Source: Wenyingzhuangia sp039768865
GTDB lineage: Bacteria > Bacteroidota > Bacteroidia > Flavobacteriales > Flavobacteriaceae
Direction: 5' to 3' (one strand)
Assembly: GCF_039768865.1 (NCBI RefSeq)
Contig: NZ_JBDMZQ010000074.1
Length of the DNA: 39,233 nucleotides
Shown here: positions 15,042 to 23,169 of the stretch, in pieces
Layout: the number at the start of each line of letters is the position of its first letter
Position numbering within the stretch: the first letter of the stretch is position 1
Notes under the pieces: generated by a model
What the model was told of the DNA's origin: nothing
What the model saw: the letters and a program-made list of their open reading frames with translations, nothing else
The model's database searches: none
Made by a program: the position numbers and the translations under genes

Positions 15042-15698
15042 ATGAATAGATTTATTTTTTTCTTTTTAATCTCAAACGTTATATTTTCACAAAGTATTAC
15101 TAGAAAATTAGATACTTTTAAGTCTATAAAAATAAGTAGTGCCATAGAGGTAATTTTAGAGACTGCAAATCATAGTAAAATAGAAGTTACAGGAAGTGAT
15201 ATTGATAAATTACAAATTAAAAATAAGAACCAAGAACTTCACCTATTTACTTCTTTAGATAAAAAATTTAAAAATGACTTAAAAGTTCATATTTATTATG
15301 AGCCAGGTTTGCGCTATCTAAAGTTAACCAATTCAGTTAAGATACATTCAAAAACTCCTATTCATGAAGAATTTTTTGAAATAGAAGCAAATCACAATGT
15401 AAAAGCAGTTTTAAGGCTAAAAACAAAACATTTGGTAGCCAAGCTTAAGTTAGGGAGTAATATTACGTTAAAAGGTACTACTGAAAGCCAAAAAATTTAT
15501 GTGGGAGCGAAATGTTTTTACCATGCTTTTCAATTCATAAGTAAGCAGACTACGATCAGTGCGAACGCTTCTCTTGCAGAAATTCATGTAAGTGAGTTTT
15601 TAGAGGCAACTGCAAAATTTAAAGCTGAAATTATATACAGAGGACAGCCCAATTCCGTGAATGAAAAAACATTACTAGGTAAAGTTATTCGAAAATAA
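15042..15698 (+). CDS. Exported GIN-domain (DUF2807-like) protein
   Basis: 218 residues with a short signal peptide (MNRFIFFFLISNVIFS, then QSITRK). The body is a run of short beta strands (SSAIEVILET, SKIEVTGSDIDKLQIKN, ANASLAEIHVSEF) ending in AEIIYRGQPNSV. This matches the auto-transporter-like head GIN domain pattern of DUF2807 proteins, which form a parallel beta-helix. Function unknown; probably envelope or periplasmic. It starts 38 bases after rnr and is likely cotranscribed. Confidence 0.75.
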   Translation: MNRFIFFFLISNVIFSQSITRKLDTFKSIKISSAIEVILETANHSKIEVTGSDIDKLQIKNKNQELHLFTSLDKKFKNDLKVHIYYEPGLRYLKLTNSVKIHSKTPIHEEFFEIEANHNVKAVLRLKTKHLVAKLKLGSNITLKGTTESQKIYVGAKCFYHAFQFISKQTTISANASLAEIHVSEFLEATAKFKAEIIYRGQPNSVNEKTLLGKVIRK

Positions 15699-15727
15699 GA
15701 ACCATGAAAAGTTGCTTTTTTTTATTG

Positions 15728-15735
15728 TATCTTTG
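15728..15735 (+). promoter_or_regulatory. tatA promoter -7 box
   Basis: TATCTTTG matches TAnnTTTG, 25 bases before the tatA ATG. Confidence 0.55.
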
Positions 15736-15759
15736 TCGAAGATCTAAAATTTAATTAAA

Positions 15760-15942
15760 ATGAATGTTTTAAATTTACCCCTAGGGATAATGGGAATGAA
15801 CGAATGGATTATTATTGCTGTAATCGTTTTATTATTGTTTGGAGGAAGAAAAATTCCTGAGTTGATGAAAGGTCTTGGTGGCGGAATAAAAGAATTCAAA
15901 AAAGCGACCAAAGAAGAAGATAAAAAAGAAGAGATTAAGTAA
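15760..15942 (+). CDS. tatA: Sec-independent translocase protein TatA/TatE
   Basis: Pore-forming subunit of the twin-arginine protein export system, 60 residues. One membrane helix (EWIIIAVIVLLLFGGRKIPE) is followed by an amphipathic helix (LMKGLGGGIKEFKKATKEE) and a charged tail, the exact TatA layout. No tatC is adjacent in this window. The gene is preceded by its own promoter box and followed by a hairpin. Confidence 0.93.
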   Translation: MNVLNLPLGIMGMNEWIIIAVIVLLLFGGRKIPELMKGLGGGIKEFKKATKEEDKKEEIK

Positions 15943-15962
15943 AATAATTTTTTTATTAGATA

Positions 15963-15990
15963 AAATACCTATTCGAAAGAATAGGTATTT
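15963..15990 (+). terminator. Hairpin with GAAA tetraloop between tatA and the next gene
   Basis: AAATACCTATTC (15963-15974) pairs perfectly with GAATAGGTATTT (15979-15990) around a GAAA loop. It ends 6 bases before the ATG at 15997, and no T-run follows it on the + strand. It could be a weak tatA terminator, an mRNA-stabilising element, or a translation control at the next start. Confidence 0.6.
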
Positions 15991-15996
15991 ACATAT

Positions 15997-16572
15997 ATGA
16001 GCAATTTAACTATTCTAAAACGTACGATAAAAGATTTTAAACGGTCTTGGAGTGTTGCATTAATTGCTTCTTTACCTTTAAATTTACTACCGAGTGTTTT
16101 TATTTTTGATAAAACTGTCGGTCTTTTATTTTTCTTGATCTTGTCTGGACCTTTAAGGACAATTTTATCAAGAACTACTCTACTTATAACCCAGCAAAAA
16201 TTAATAAAAACAGAAGAAATTTTTAGCGGTTTTATTTCTTTTAAAAATGCTTTAGGTGTTTTTTTATTGTCTTTAGTTTTTATTGTGTTGGGAGGTTTAC
16301 TTTTTATTGTGCCAGGAATTATAATTGCTATTTGGCTCTCACAATCTTTTTTTATAATGGTTCAATATCCATCTTTAGAGCCGATGGAGGTTTTTAAAAA
16401 AAGTAAAGAAATGATGAAAGGAAATGAATTAAAGTATATCAATCTTTTCTTGTTGTTTTTTTCTTTTTCAGTAATAATTCTTTATTTTAACTTATTGTTT
16501 TTAAGTATTTTAATTGCTCCTATTCAGTACATAGCTTTTGCACACTTTTATAACAGTATAGATAAAAAATAA
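15997..16572 (+). CDS. Integral membrane protein, DUF975-like
   Basis: 191 residues with about five hydrophobic segments (SVALIASLPLNLLPSVFIF; FLLSLVFIVLGGLLFIVPGI; YINLFLLFFSFSVIILYF and others). The stretch GGLLFIVPGIIIAIWLSQSF followed by EPMEVFKKSKEMMKGNELKY resembles the DUF975 family, which has a proline-kinked helix and a conserved SKELMKGN element. Function unknown. The start is the ATG just after the GAAA hairpin. The DUF5723-like gene begins 13 bases downstream. Confidence 0.75.
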   Translation: MSNLTILKRTIKDFKRSWSVALIASLPLNLLPSVFIFDKTVGLLFFLILSGPLRTILSRTTLLITQQKLIKTEEIFSGFISFKNALGVFLLSLVFIVLGGLLFIVPGIIIAIWLSQSFFIMVQYPSLEPMEVFKKSKEMMKGNELKYINLFLLFFSFSVIILYFNLLFLSILIAPIQYIAFAHFYNSIDKK

Positions 16573-16585
16573 TTCTTTTTTACTG

Positions 16586-18088
16586 ATGAAGTATAGACTT
16601 GTCATATTTCTTTGTTTTGCTTTCGAACTTTTATTTAGCCAAAGTTCAATTGGTTTTATTGACAATTATTCAGGAATACAGTCGGTTTCTTATAACCCAG
16701 CCAATATACTCGACACTCAATATAAGTTTGATTTTAATATCATTACGACAAGTATTCATGCGGATAACAATAATTACTCCGCATACCCTTTTAAAGTTTT
16801 AGGGGATTTAAAGTTTGGTTTAAAAGACATCATTCCAAATTATATCAATTATAAAGAAACCACTTTACCTAATTCTACCTATGGTCTGCAAAATCCATCA
16901 AAATATATTTATAGAAATATCACATCCAATCGCAATAATTTTTATGCTAGCGGATCTCTCTTAGGACCCTCTTTTTTGTGGTCTATAAATCATAACAATG
17001 CAATTGCAGTTACCACAAGTCTTAGGTTTTCTAGTCAAGCACTCAATATAAACACCAAATTAATTAGCGATGTTGCTATTGATAAAAAAAAGTTAGATTT
17101 AAGCACGGCAACTTTGTCCGAAGCTATCAAATTTGTTGATGATTTTGACCTGGAATATGATCACAGCTCCGAAGGGTTTTATTGGGCAGAACTTGGAGTT
17201 TCGTATGCGGGTGTTATTAAAAGTTCGCCAAGAGATTTTTTAAAGCTAGGGGGTACATTAAAATTGTTAAGAGGAATAAGAACTGCAGGTGTTTCCGTTA
17301 AAGATTTAGATCTAAATCTTAACTATAATCCCACAAACCCTACCCAAAGCTCTCTTGATTTTTCAGGGAATGTAGTTACTTCATTTTCAGAAAATGGAAC
17401 CAATTTTGGAATGGGATTAGACCTGGGTATGGTTTATGAGAGGAGAGATAAAAACTTACCTGTAAATCTAATAGATAGTAGGGGTAATGTATATTATAGT
17501 AAATCTTCGTATACTTATAAATTAGGTTTTTCTATTATTGATTTTGGATATTTGAATTACGATAAAGTTGTTTCAAACAGAAATATTCCAAATAATTTTA
17601 TAATCAATTTAGCTTCTTCAAACTATACTTTAGATATTGAGAATTACTTTTCAATATCTAAAGCAGTTAAGACCAAAGAAACTTATTTATTACCCACAAC
17701 AGCGAGGTTTAATTTTGACTATAATATAAACACAAAATGGTATCTTAACGCTAATTATGAGTTTTATATGCTGGGTTCAACTTCTCGAAATAGGATACAT
17801 TATATTTCAAATTTTGTAATTAGCCCACGTTATGAAACAGAAAAGTTATCTATTTTTATGCCTTTTAGCTTGAATGAATTTGGTGTTTTTAAGTCTGGAA
17901 TTGGAATTAGAACGGGTTATTTCTTTTTAGGAAGCTCTTCTTTATTTACCAATTTGTCTAGTTATTCTAAAAGTGGTGACTTGTTCTTGGGATTAAAAAT
18001 TCCCTTCTTAGACAAAAAAGTAGTTAAGGAATATAAGTATTCCATAGACAAAAAATATTCTAACTCTAAGTTAAACAGAAGACGTTAA
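16586..18088 (+). CDS. DUF5723-like outer-membrane beta-barrel protein
   Basis: 500 residues with a signal peptide (MKYRLVIFLCFAFELLFS, then QSSIG). The N-terminal pattern NYSGIQSVSYNPANILDTQYKF is typical of DUF5723 proteins. Alternating short strands rich in aromatic residues through the body suggest a beta-barrel in the outer membrane, similar to PorV/FadL-like folds. The C-terminus is basic (KKYSNSKLNRRR), without an OmpA domain. Function unknown. It converges with the SPFH gene, 8 bases apart, without a visible terminator between them. Confidence 0.75.
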   Translation: MKYRLVIFLCFAFELLFSQSSIGFIDNYSGIQSVSYNPANILDTQYKFDFNIITTSIHADNNNYSAYPFKVLGDLKFGLKDIIPNYINYKETTLPNSTYGLQNPSKYIYRNITSNRNNFYASGSLLGPSFLWSINHNNAIAVTTSLRFSSQALNINTKLISDVAIDKKKLDLSTATLSEAIKFVDDFDLEYDHSSEGFYWAELGVSYAGVIKSSPRDFLKLGGTLKLLRGIRTAGVSVKDLDLNLNYNPTNPTQSSLDFSGNVVTSFSENGTNFGMGLDLGMVYERRDKNLPVNLIDSRGNVYYSKSSYTYKLGFSIIDFGYLNYDKVVSNRNIPNNFIINLASSNYTLDIENYFSISKAVKTKETYLLPTTARFNFDYNINTKWYLNANYEFYMLGSTSRNRIHYISNFVISPRYETEKLSIFMPFSLNEFGVFKSGIGIRTGYFFLGSSSLFTNLSSYSKSGDLFLGLKIPFLDKKVVKEYKYSIDKKYSNSKLNRRR

Positions 18089-18096
18089 ATAGCGTG

Positions 18097-19011
18097 TTAT
18101 TTTTCTTTCTCCTTATTATTTGAGTTTTCTTGAATTTTATTTGCTGCAACCAGACTTGTAACCATATCGTTTAACATACTACTTGCTGCATTTGGGTTGT
18201 TAGGAAGCAAAATTAAATTACTATTACTTTCAGAGCCAATAGATTGAAGTGTGTCGTAGTGTTGGGTAATCACAATAAGAGCTGAAGCTTCTTGACTGTT
18301 GATGCCAGCATTGTTTAATACATCTACAGACTCCTCAAGACCTCTAGCAATTTCTCTACGTTGATCTGCAATACCTTTTCCCTGTAATCTTTTACTTTCT
18401 GCTTCACCACGTGCTCTTTCCACAATAGATATTCTTTGCGCGTCTCCCTCAAATTGTGCGGCTATTTTTTCACGTTCTGCAGCGTTTATCCTATTCATCG
18501 CTTCTTTTACTTGCGCATCAGGATCTATGTCTGTAACTAATGCTTTAACGATATCATACCCATAGCTGAGCATTGCCTCTTTTAGTTCTCTTTGAATAGC
18601 CAAAGCAATATCATCCTTTTTCTCAAAAACATCATCTAACTTCATTTTTGGTACTTCTGCTCTAACGACATCAAAAATATAAGCTGTAATTTGATCATGA
18701 GGATTTTGTAATTTATAAAAAGCATCTTTTACTTTTTCTCTTAAGATTTGAAATTGAACCGATATTTTCATTTGAACGAAAACATCGTCTTTAGTTTTCG
18801 TTTCTACCAAAACATCTAATTGTTGAATTTTTAAACTTACTCTTCCTGCTATTTTATCGATCAAAGGAATTTTAAAATTAAGTCCCGCCTGTCTTGTCCC
18901 TACAAATTTTCCAAACCTTTCTACAATGGCAGTGGTTTGTTGTTGTACAGTAAATATACCCAGAATCCCTATAAGGGTAATGATTGTAATGATGATATAA
19001 GTTGAAGTCAT
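18097..19011 (-). CDS. SPFH domain (stomatin/prohibitin-like) membrane protein
   Basis: 304 residues. One N-terminal membrane helix (YIIITIITLIGILGIFTV) precedes the SPFH domain (QQQTTAIVERFGKFVGTRQAGLNFKIPL to about residue 190). A helical coiled-coil region follows (NAAEREKIAAQFEGDAQRIS; ARGEAESKRLQGKGIADQRR), and a charged tail ends the protein. Such proteins form oligomers at the membrane and are tied to membrane quality control, often with an NfeD partner or protease; none is adjacent here. Likely its own transcript, since a terminator separates it from gltX. Confidence 0.93.
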   Translation of the reverse strand: MTSTYIIITIITLIGILGIFTVQQQTTAIVERFGKFVGTRQAGLNFKIPLIDKIAGRVSLKIQQLDVLVETKTKDDVFVQMKISVQFQILREKVKDAFYKLQNPHDQITAYIFDVVRAEVPKMKLDDVFEKKDDIALAIQRELKEAMLSYGYDIVKALVTDIDPDAQVKEAMNRINAAEREKIAAQFEGDAQRISIVERARGEAESKRLQGKGIADQRREIARGLEESVDVLNNAGINSQEASALIVITQHYDTLQSIGSESNSNLILLPNNPNAASSMLNDMVTSLVAANKIQENSNNKEKEK

Positions 19012-19045
19012 AATGAAGTATTTTATTTAAAGATACTGTTTTTTT

Positions 19046-19079
19046 ACATAAAAAAGCCTTGAGTTGGTGCTCAAGGCTT
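19046..19079 (-). terminator. gltX terminator
   Basis: AAGCCTTGAG (19054-19063) pairs with CTCAAGGCTT (19070-19079) around TTGGTG. On the minus strand a T-run follows. It ends gltX before the SPFH gene. Confidence 0.85.
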
Positions 19080-19093
19080 GGTTACAGTGTTTT

Positions 19094-20608
19094 TTATTTC
19101 ATTTTATCAATGGCATTTTGTATTCTTAATATGCAGTTATCTTTACCGACCATTTCCATAATATCAAATAGGTGTGGTCCCTGCATAGCACCAACAATAC
19201 TTAATCGAAGGGGTTGCATTATTTTCCCAAAGCCAAATCCAGTACTATTGATATACTCCTTAGTTTTTTCTTCAATGTTAGCGCTTTTAAACTCCTTTAT
19301 TTCCATCAACAGATTCACTATACTTTCCATGAGTTCTGAAGTGTTTTCTTTCCATTGTTTTCTAACTGCTTTTTCATCATAAGAGGAGGGGTTTTTGAAG
19401 TAATAGTGTGACAGGCTCCATAAATCTTTAGTGAATACCGCACGTTCTCTTACCGTACCGATAACTTTTGAAATATAGTCATCTGTATGCCCAGCTACAT
19501 TTTTTTCAAACTGTAGTTTAAATTCGTTTACAATTTTTTCTAATGGTAAACATTGCATGTACTGTTGGTTAAACCAATTTGTTTTTTCTGGACTAAACTT
19601 AGCTCCAGATTTAGAAACTCTTTCAAGGCTAAATTCTTTTGTCAATTCCTCTAATGAGAATATCTCTTTTTCGTTTCCAGGATTCCAACCTAAGAATGCC
19701 AGCATATTTATAAATGCCTCGCTAAAAAACCCATCCTCTCTGTATCCTCTAGACACCTCATTGTTTTGCTTGTTGGTATAGTTTAATGGAAACACAGGAA
19801 AGCCTAGCTTGTCCCCATCTCTTTTGCTCAGTTTTCCTTTCCCTACAGGTTTTAAAATTAATGGAAGGTGAGCAAATTTAGGGGTGATCCAACCCAACGC
19901 TTCATACAGCAAAGTGTGAAGGGGTAAAGAAGGTAGCCATTCTTCCCCACGGATGACATGACTGATTTCCATCAAGTGATCGTCAACAATATTTGCCAAA
20001 TGGTAGGTTGGTAAACCATCTGATTTAAAGAGTATTTTATCGTCTAACGTATTTGTGTCTACAACGATTTCCCCACGGATCATATCATCCATGATTAATT
20101 TTTGATTTTTAGGAGTTTTAAATCTAATGACATATTTTTCACCAGTATCTAGTTTCTTCTCTATCGCCTCCTTTGAAAGTTGTAATGAGTTGTTTAATGT
20201 GTCTCGTGTTTTGTTGTTGTAAACAAATACTGTTTTTTCTACTTCTGCAGTTGATCTCAACGCGTTCAGCTCATCACTTGTATCAAAGGCATAGTAGGCT
20301 TGTCCACTAGCAACCAATGCATCAGCGTATTTTTTATAGATATGTTTTCTTTCAGATTGACGGTATGGACCATATTTTTCGTTTTTGTCAGGTCCTTCAT
20401 TATATGGAATTCCACACCACGCTAGGGCATCTTTTATATAGCCTTCAGCGTTTTCTACAAACCTGGTCTGGTCTGTATCTTCAATTCTCAGTATAAAATC
20501 ACCATTGTGTTTTTTGGCAAATAAATAATTAAATAACGCGGTTCTAACCCCTCCAATATGTAATGGTCCTGTTGGACTTGGTGCAAATCTTACACGTACC
20601 TTTTCCAT
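19094..20608 (-). CDS. gltX: Glutamate-tRNA ligase
   Basis: Class I aminoacyl-tRNA synthetase, 504 residues from the ATG at 20608. It starts MEKVRVRFAPSPTGPLHIGG, with the HIGH signature. The KMSKS equivalent is KLSKRDGDK, and FILRIEDTDQTRF is the family's conserved segment. The frame continues 29 codons upstream, but the family starts at MEKVRVRFAPSP and the promoter box lies in the extension. Charges tRNA-Glu. Divergent from ybeY. Confidence 0.96.
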   Translation of the reverse strand: MEKVRVRFAPSPTGPLHIGGVRTALFNYLFAKKHNGDFILRIEDTDQTRFVENAEGYIKDALAWCGIPYNEGPDKNEKYGPYRQSERKHIYKKYADALVASGQAYYAFDTSDELNALRSTAEVEKTVFVYNNKTRDTLNNSLQLSKEAIEKKLDTGEKYVIRFKTPKNQKLIMDDMIRGEIVVDTNTLDDKILFKSDGLPTYHLANIVDDHLMEISHVIRGEEWLPSLPLHTLLYEALGWITPKFAHLPLILKPVGKGKLSKRDGDKLGFPVFPLNYTNKQNNEVSRGYREDGFFSEAFINMLAFLGWNPGNEKEIFSLEELTKEFSLERVSKSGAKFSPEKTNWFNQQYMQCLPLEKIVNEFKLQFEKNVAGHTDDYISKVIGTVRERAVFTKDLWSLSHYYFKNPSSYDEKAVRKQWKENTSELMESIVNLLMEIKEFKSANIEEKTKEYINSTGFGFGKIMQPLRLSIVGAMQGPHLFDIMEMVGKDNCILRIQNAIDKMK

Positions 20609-20635
20609 GGTTTTGAATTTTATGGTATTAAAGAG

Positions 20636-20643
20636 CAAATATA
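20636..20643 (-). promoter_or_regulatory. gltX promoter -7 box
   Basis: TATATTTG on the minus strand, a perfect TAnnTTTG match 28 bases before the gltX ATG. It supports the shorter gltX start. Confidence 0.6.
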
Positions 20644-20712
20644 CTTTATCTATCAATTTTTTTAATTGTTTATACTTTATTTTATTCTGTTTCAATCTAT
20701 CATCCTTTTTAT

Positions 20713-20720
20713 TACCTTTG
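20713..20720 (+). promoter_or_regulatory. ybeY promoter -7 box
   Basis: TACCTTTG matches TAnnTTTG, 19 bases before the ybeY ATG, so the leader would be very short. Confidence 0.5.
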
Positions 20721-20738
20721 TATTGTTAAATACTAGAT

Positions 20739-21149
20739 ATGATTATTTTTAACTATGAGTCTGATTTTAAGCTTGTTAACGAAGAGTTTTACTCTAAGTG
20801 GATTACTAATGCAATCTTAAATGAAGGTTTTGAAGTTGGTGAAATCAACTATATTTTTTGTGATGATGCGTATCTTCATCAACTTAACGTTGAGTTTTTA
20901 GCTCATGATACCTTAACGGATATTATTAGTTTTGATTATTCCATTGGTAAGTTGATTTCTGGTGACGTATTTATTTCTATAGAAAGAGTTAAAGACAATG
21001 CAAATGATTTAAACATTTCTTTTGATTTGGAGTTGCCAAGGGTTGTCATACATGGAATACTTCATTACTGTGGATACAAAGATAAAACCACTAGTGACGC
21101 GGTGATGATGAGAAAAAAAGAAGAACAATATATGTTTCTTTTGTCTTAA
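20739..21149 (+). CDS. ybeY: rRNA maturation endoribonuclease YbeY
   Basis: 136 residues, UPF0054/YbeY family, involved in 16S rRNA 3' end maturation and ribosome quality control. DTLTDIISFDYS and GDVFISIERVKDNA are the conserved core. The zinc motif reads HGILHYCGYKD: the first two His are present, but the third ligand position of HGxLHxxGYxH is Asp. From memory this GYKDKT form is common in Bacteroidetes. It precedes mnmG with a parS-like palindrome in the gap. Confidence 0.93.
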   Translation: MIIFNYESDFKLVNEEFYSKWITNAILNEGFEVGEINYIFCDDAYLHQLNVEFLAHDTLTDIISFDYSIGKLISGDVFISIERVKDNANDLNISFDLELPRVVIHGILHYCGYKDKTTSDAVMMRKKEEQYMFLLS

Positions 21150-21155
21150 CATAAG

Positions 21156-21169
21156 TTCCACGTGGAACA
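21156..21169. promoter_or_regulatory. parS: parS-like centromere site 1
   Basis: Perfect 14-base palindrome GTTCCACGTGGAAC in the ybeY-mnmG gap, followed by A. It fits the ParB-binding consensus TGTTNCACGTGNAACA (from established literature) except for A instead of T before it. An identical copy lies just after mnmG. Confidence 0.8.
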
Positions 21170-21202
21170 CTGACAAGTTAAATGTTTTTATAAAGATATA
21201 CT

Positions 21203-23080
21203 ATGAGTTTATTTACTGATACTTATGATGTTATTGTGGTTGGAGCTGGCCATGCGGGTTCAGAAGCTGCTGCCGCTGCTGCTAACATGGGCTCTAAAAC
21301 CCTATTGGTCACCATGAGTTTACAGAACATCGCTCAGATGAGTTGTAATCCTGCAATGGGAGGGATTGCTAAAGGTCAAATTGTACGAGAGATAGATGCT
21401 TTAGGAGGTTATAGTGGTATCGTTACTGATAAAACAGCGATACAGTTTAAGATGTTAAACAAATCTAAGGGTCCGGCCATGTGGAGTCCTAGGGCGCAAT
21501 CAGATAGAATGCGTTTTGCTGAAGAATGGAGACTCATGTTAGAACAAACAGATAATTTGGACTTTTATCAAGATACGATTAAAGGTCTTGTCATCGAAGA
21601 TGGTGTGATCAAAGGGGTCAAAACAGGATTAGGTTTTATTATCAAAGCCAAGTCTGTTGTGATTACTGCGGGTACTTTCCTAAACGGTTTGATTCATATA
21701 GGAGAGAAATCGTTTGGCGGTGGAAGGTCTGGAGAAAGTGCTTCCACGGGTATCACGGAAGATCTTGTTAAAGCTGGTTTTGAGTCCGGAAGAATGAAGA
21801 CAGGAACACCTCCTAGGGTAGACGCTCGTTCATTAGATTTTACCAAAATGATTGAGCAACCAGGAGATGAGCATCCTGAAAAGTTTTCATATCTACCTAC
21901 TACTCAAAATCTGACCACTCAGAAATCTTGTTACATGAGTTATACTTCCCAAGAAGTACACGATTTGTTAAGGTCAGGTTTTGACAGATCTCCTATGTTC
22001 AACGGAAGGATACAGTCAACAGGGCCAAGGTATTGTCCTTCCATAGAGGATAAAATAGATAGATTTGCTTCAAAAGACAGACATCAGATTTTTGTCGAAC
22101 CTGAAGGGTGGGACACTGTAGAAATTTATGTTAACGGCTTTTCAACTTCATTACCTGAAGATGTTCAAGATATGGCTTTACGCAAAGTTGCAGGATTTGA
22201 GAAGGTTAAGTTTTTACGCTACGGTTACGCCATAGAATATGATTTTTTCCAACCCACACAGTTACGTCATTCGCTAGAAACAAAACTGGTTGACAACCTA
22301 TTTTTTGCTGGTCAAATTAATGGAACTACTGGCTATGAAGAGGCAGGTGCTCAGGGTTTGATGGCTGGAATCAACGCAGCCCTAAAAGTACAAGACAGAC
22401 CACCTTTCATACTAAAAAGAGACGAAGCTTATATTGGTGTATTGATTGACGACCTGATTACTAAAGGTACAGAAGAGCCTTACAGAATGTTTACTTCTCG
22501 AGCAGAGTATAGAACTTTGCTCCGTCAAGATAACGCTGATATTAGATTGACTCCTTTGTCTAATGCCATTGGATTGGCTTCTGACGAACGCTTGCGAAGG
22601 GTAAACCAGAAAGTTTTACATTCTGATCTTTTGGTTAAATTTTTACATGAGACAAGTATCAAACCAGAGGATGTTAATCCTGTTTTGATTTCTAAAAATT
22701 CAGCTGTTGTCAAACAGTCTGTTAAAATGTTTAAAATAGCATCGCGTCCTCAGATTGATTTTAAAGATGTCATAAACTTCCCTGGCGTTGCAGATTTTGT
22801 TAAGCAGCATCATATTGACAACGATGCTGTTGAGCAAGCAGAAGTAAAAGTAAAATATGCAGGCTATATAGAAAAAGAAAAGAACAATGCAGACAAGTTA
22901 CAGCGCCTTGAAAACATCTCTATTCCAAAAGCTTTTGATTATCACAAAGTCAAATCTTTATCTATCGAAGCTCGTCAGAAATTAACAAAAATTCAACCCA
23001 TAACCATATCTCAGGCTAGTAGAATCAGCGGCGTATCACCCTCTGACGTTTCCGTTTTGTTGGTTTATATGGGAAGATAA
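21203..23080 (+). CDS. mnmG: tRNA uridine-5-carboxymethylaminomethyl synthesis enzyme MnmG (GidA)
   Basis: FAD-dependent enzyme, 625 residues, that with MnmE modifies the wobble uridine of several tRNAs. N-terminal FAD fold VVGAGHAGSEAAAAAANMG (GxGxxG), then MSCNPAMGGIAKGQIVREID. A second signature is FFAGQINGTTGYEEAGAQG, and MFTSRAEYRTLLRQDNAD lies in the C-terminal part, which ends with ISGVSPSDVSVLLVYMGR. Full length. Flanked on both sides by identical parS-like sites. In many bacteria mnmG is an origin-proximal gene, consistent with the nearby candidate oriC. Confidence 0.97.
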   Translation: MSLFTDTYDVIVVGAGHAGSEAAAAAANMGSKTLLVTMSLQNIAQMSCNPAMGGIAKGQIVREIDALGGYSGIVTDKTAIQFKMLNKSKGPAMWSPRAQSDRMRFAEEWRLMLEQTDNLDFYQDTIKGLVIEDGVIKGVKTGLGFIIKAKSVVITAGTFLNGLIHIGEKSFGGGRSGESASTGITEDLVKAGFESGRMKTGTPPRVDARSLDFTKMIEQPGDEHPEKFSYLPTTQNLTTQKSCYMSYTSQEVHDLLRSGFDRSPMFNGRIQSTGPRYCPSIEDKIDRFASKDRHQIFVEPEGWDTVEIYVNGFSTSLPEDVQDMALRKVAGFEKVKFLRYGYAIEYDFFQPTQLRHSLETKLVDNLFFAGQINGTTGYEEAGAQGLMAGINAALKVQDRPPFILKRDEAYIGVLIDDLITKGTEEPYRMFTSRAEYRTLLRQDNADIRLTPLSNAIGLASDERLRRVNQKVLHSDLLVKFLHETSIKPEDVNPVLISKNSAVVKQSVKMFKIASRPQIDFKDVINFPGVADFVKQHHIDNDAVEQAEVKVKYAGYIEKEKNNADKLQRLENISIPKAFDYHKVKSLSIEARQKLTKIQPITISQASRISGVSPSDVSVLLVYMGR

Positions 23081-23087
23081 ATATAAA

Positions 23088-23101
23088 GTTCCACGTGGAA
23101 C
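23088..23101. promoter_or_regulatory. parS: parS-like centromere site 2
   Basis: Second exact copy of GTTCCACGTGGAAC, starting 8 bases after the mnmG stop. Both copies are embedded in ATAA-A/nothing-GTTCCACGTGGAACA, so the match extends beyond the core. Spacing between the two copies is 1932 bases. Confidence 0.8.
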
Positions 23102-23169
23102 AATTGAAAACATAGTTTAAGCAAGTGGACTTGCTTTTGTGTAATAAAAACTTGTGATAAGTATATCCT

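Noticed and set aside
18411..18420. CACGTG core inside the SPFH gene, also CCCACGTGAT near 25922
   Set aside because: The flanking arms do not match the ParB consensus; isolated CACGTG hexamers are expected by chance.
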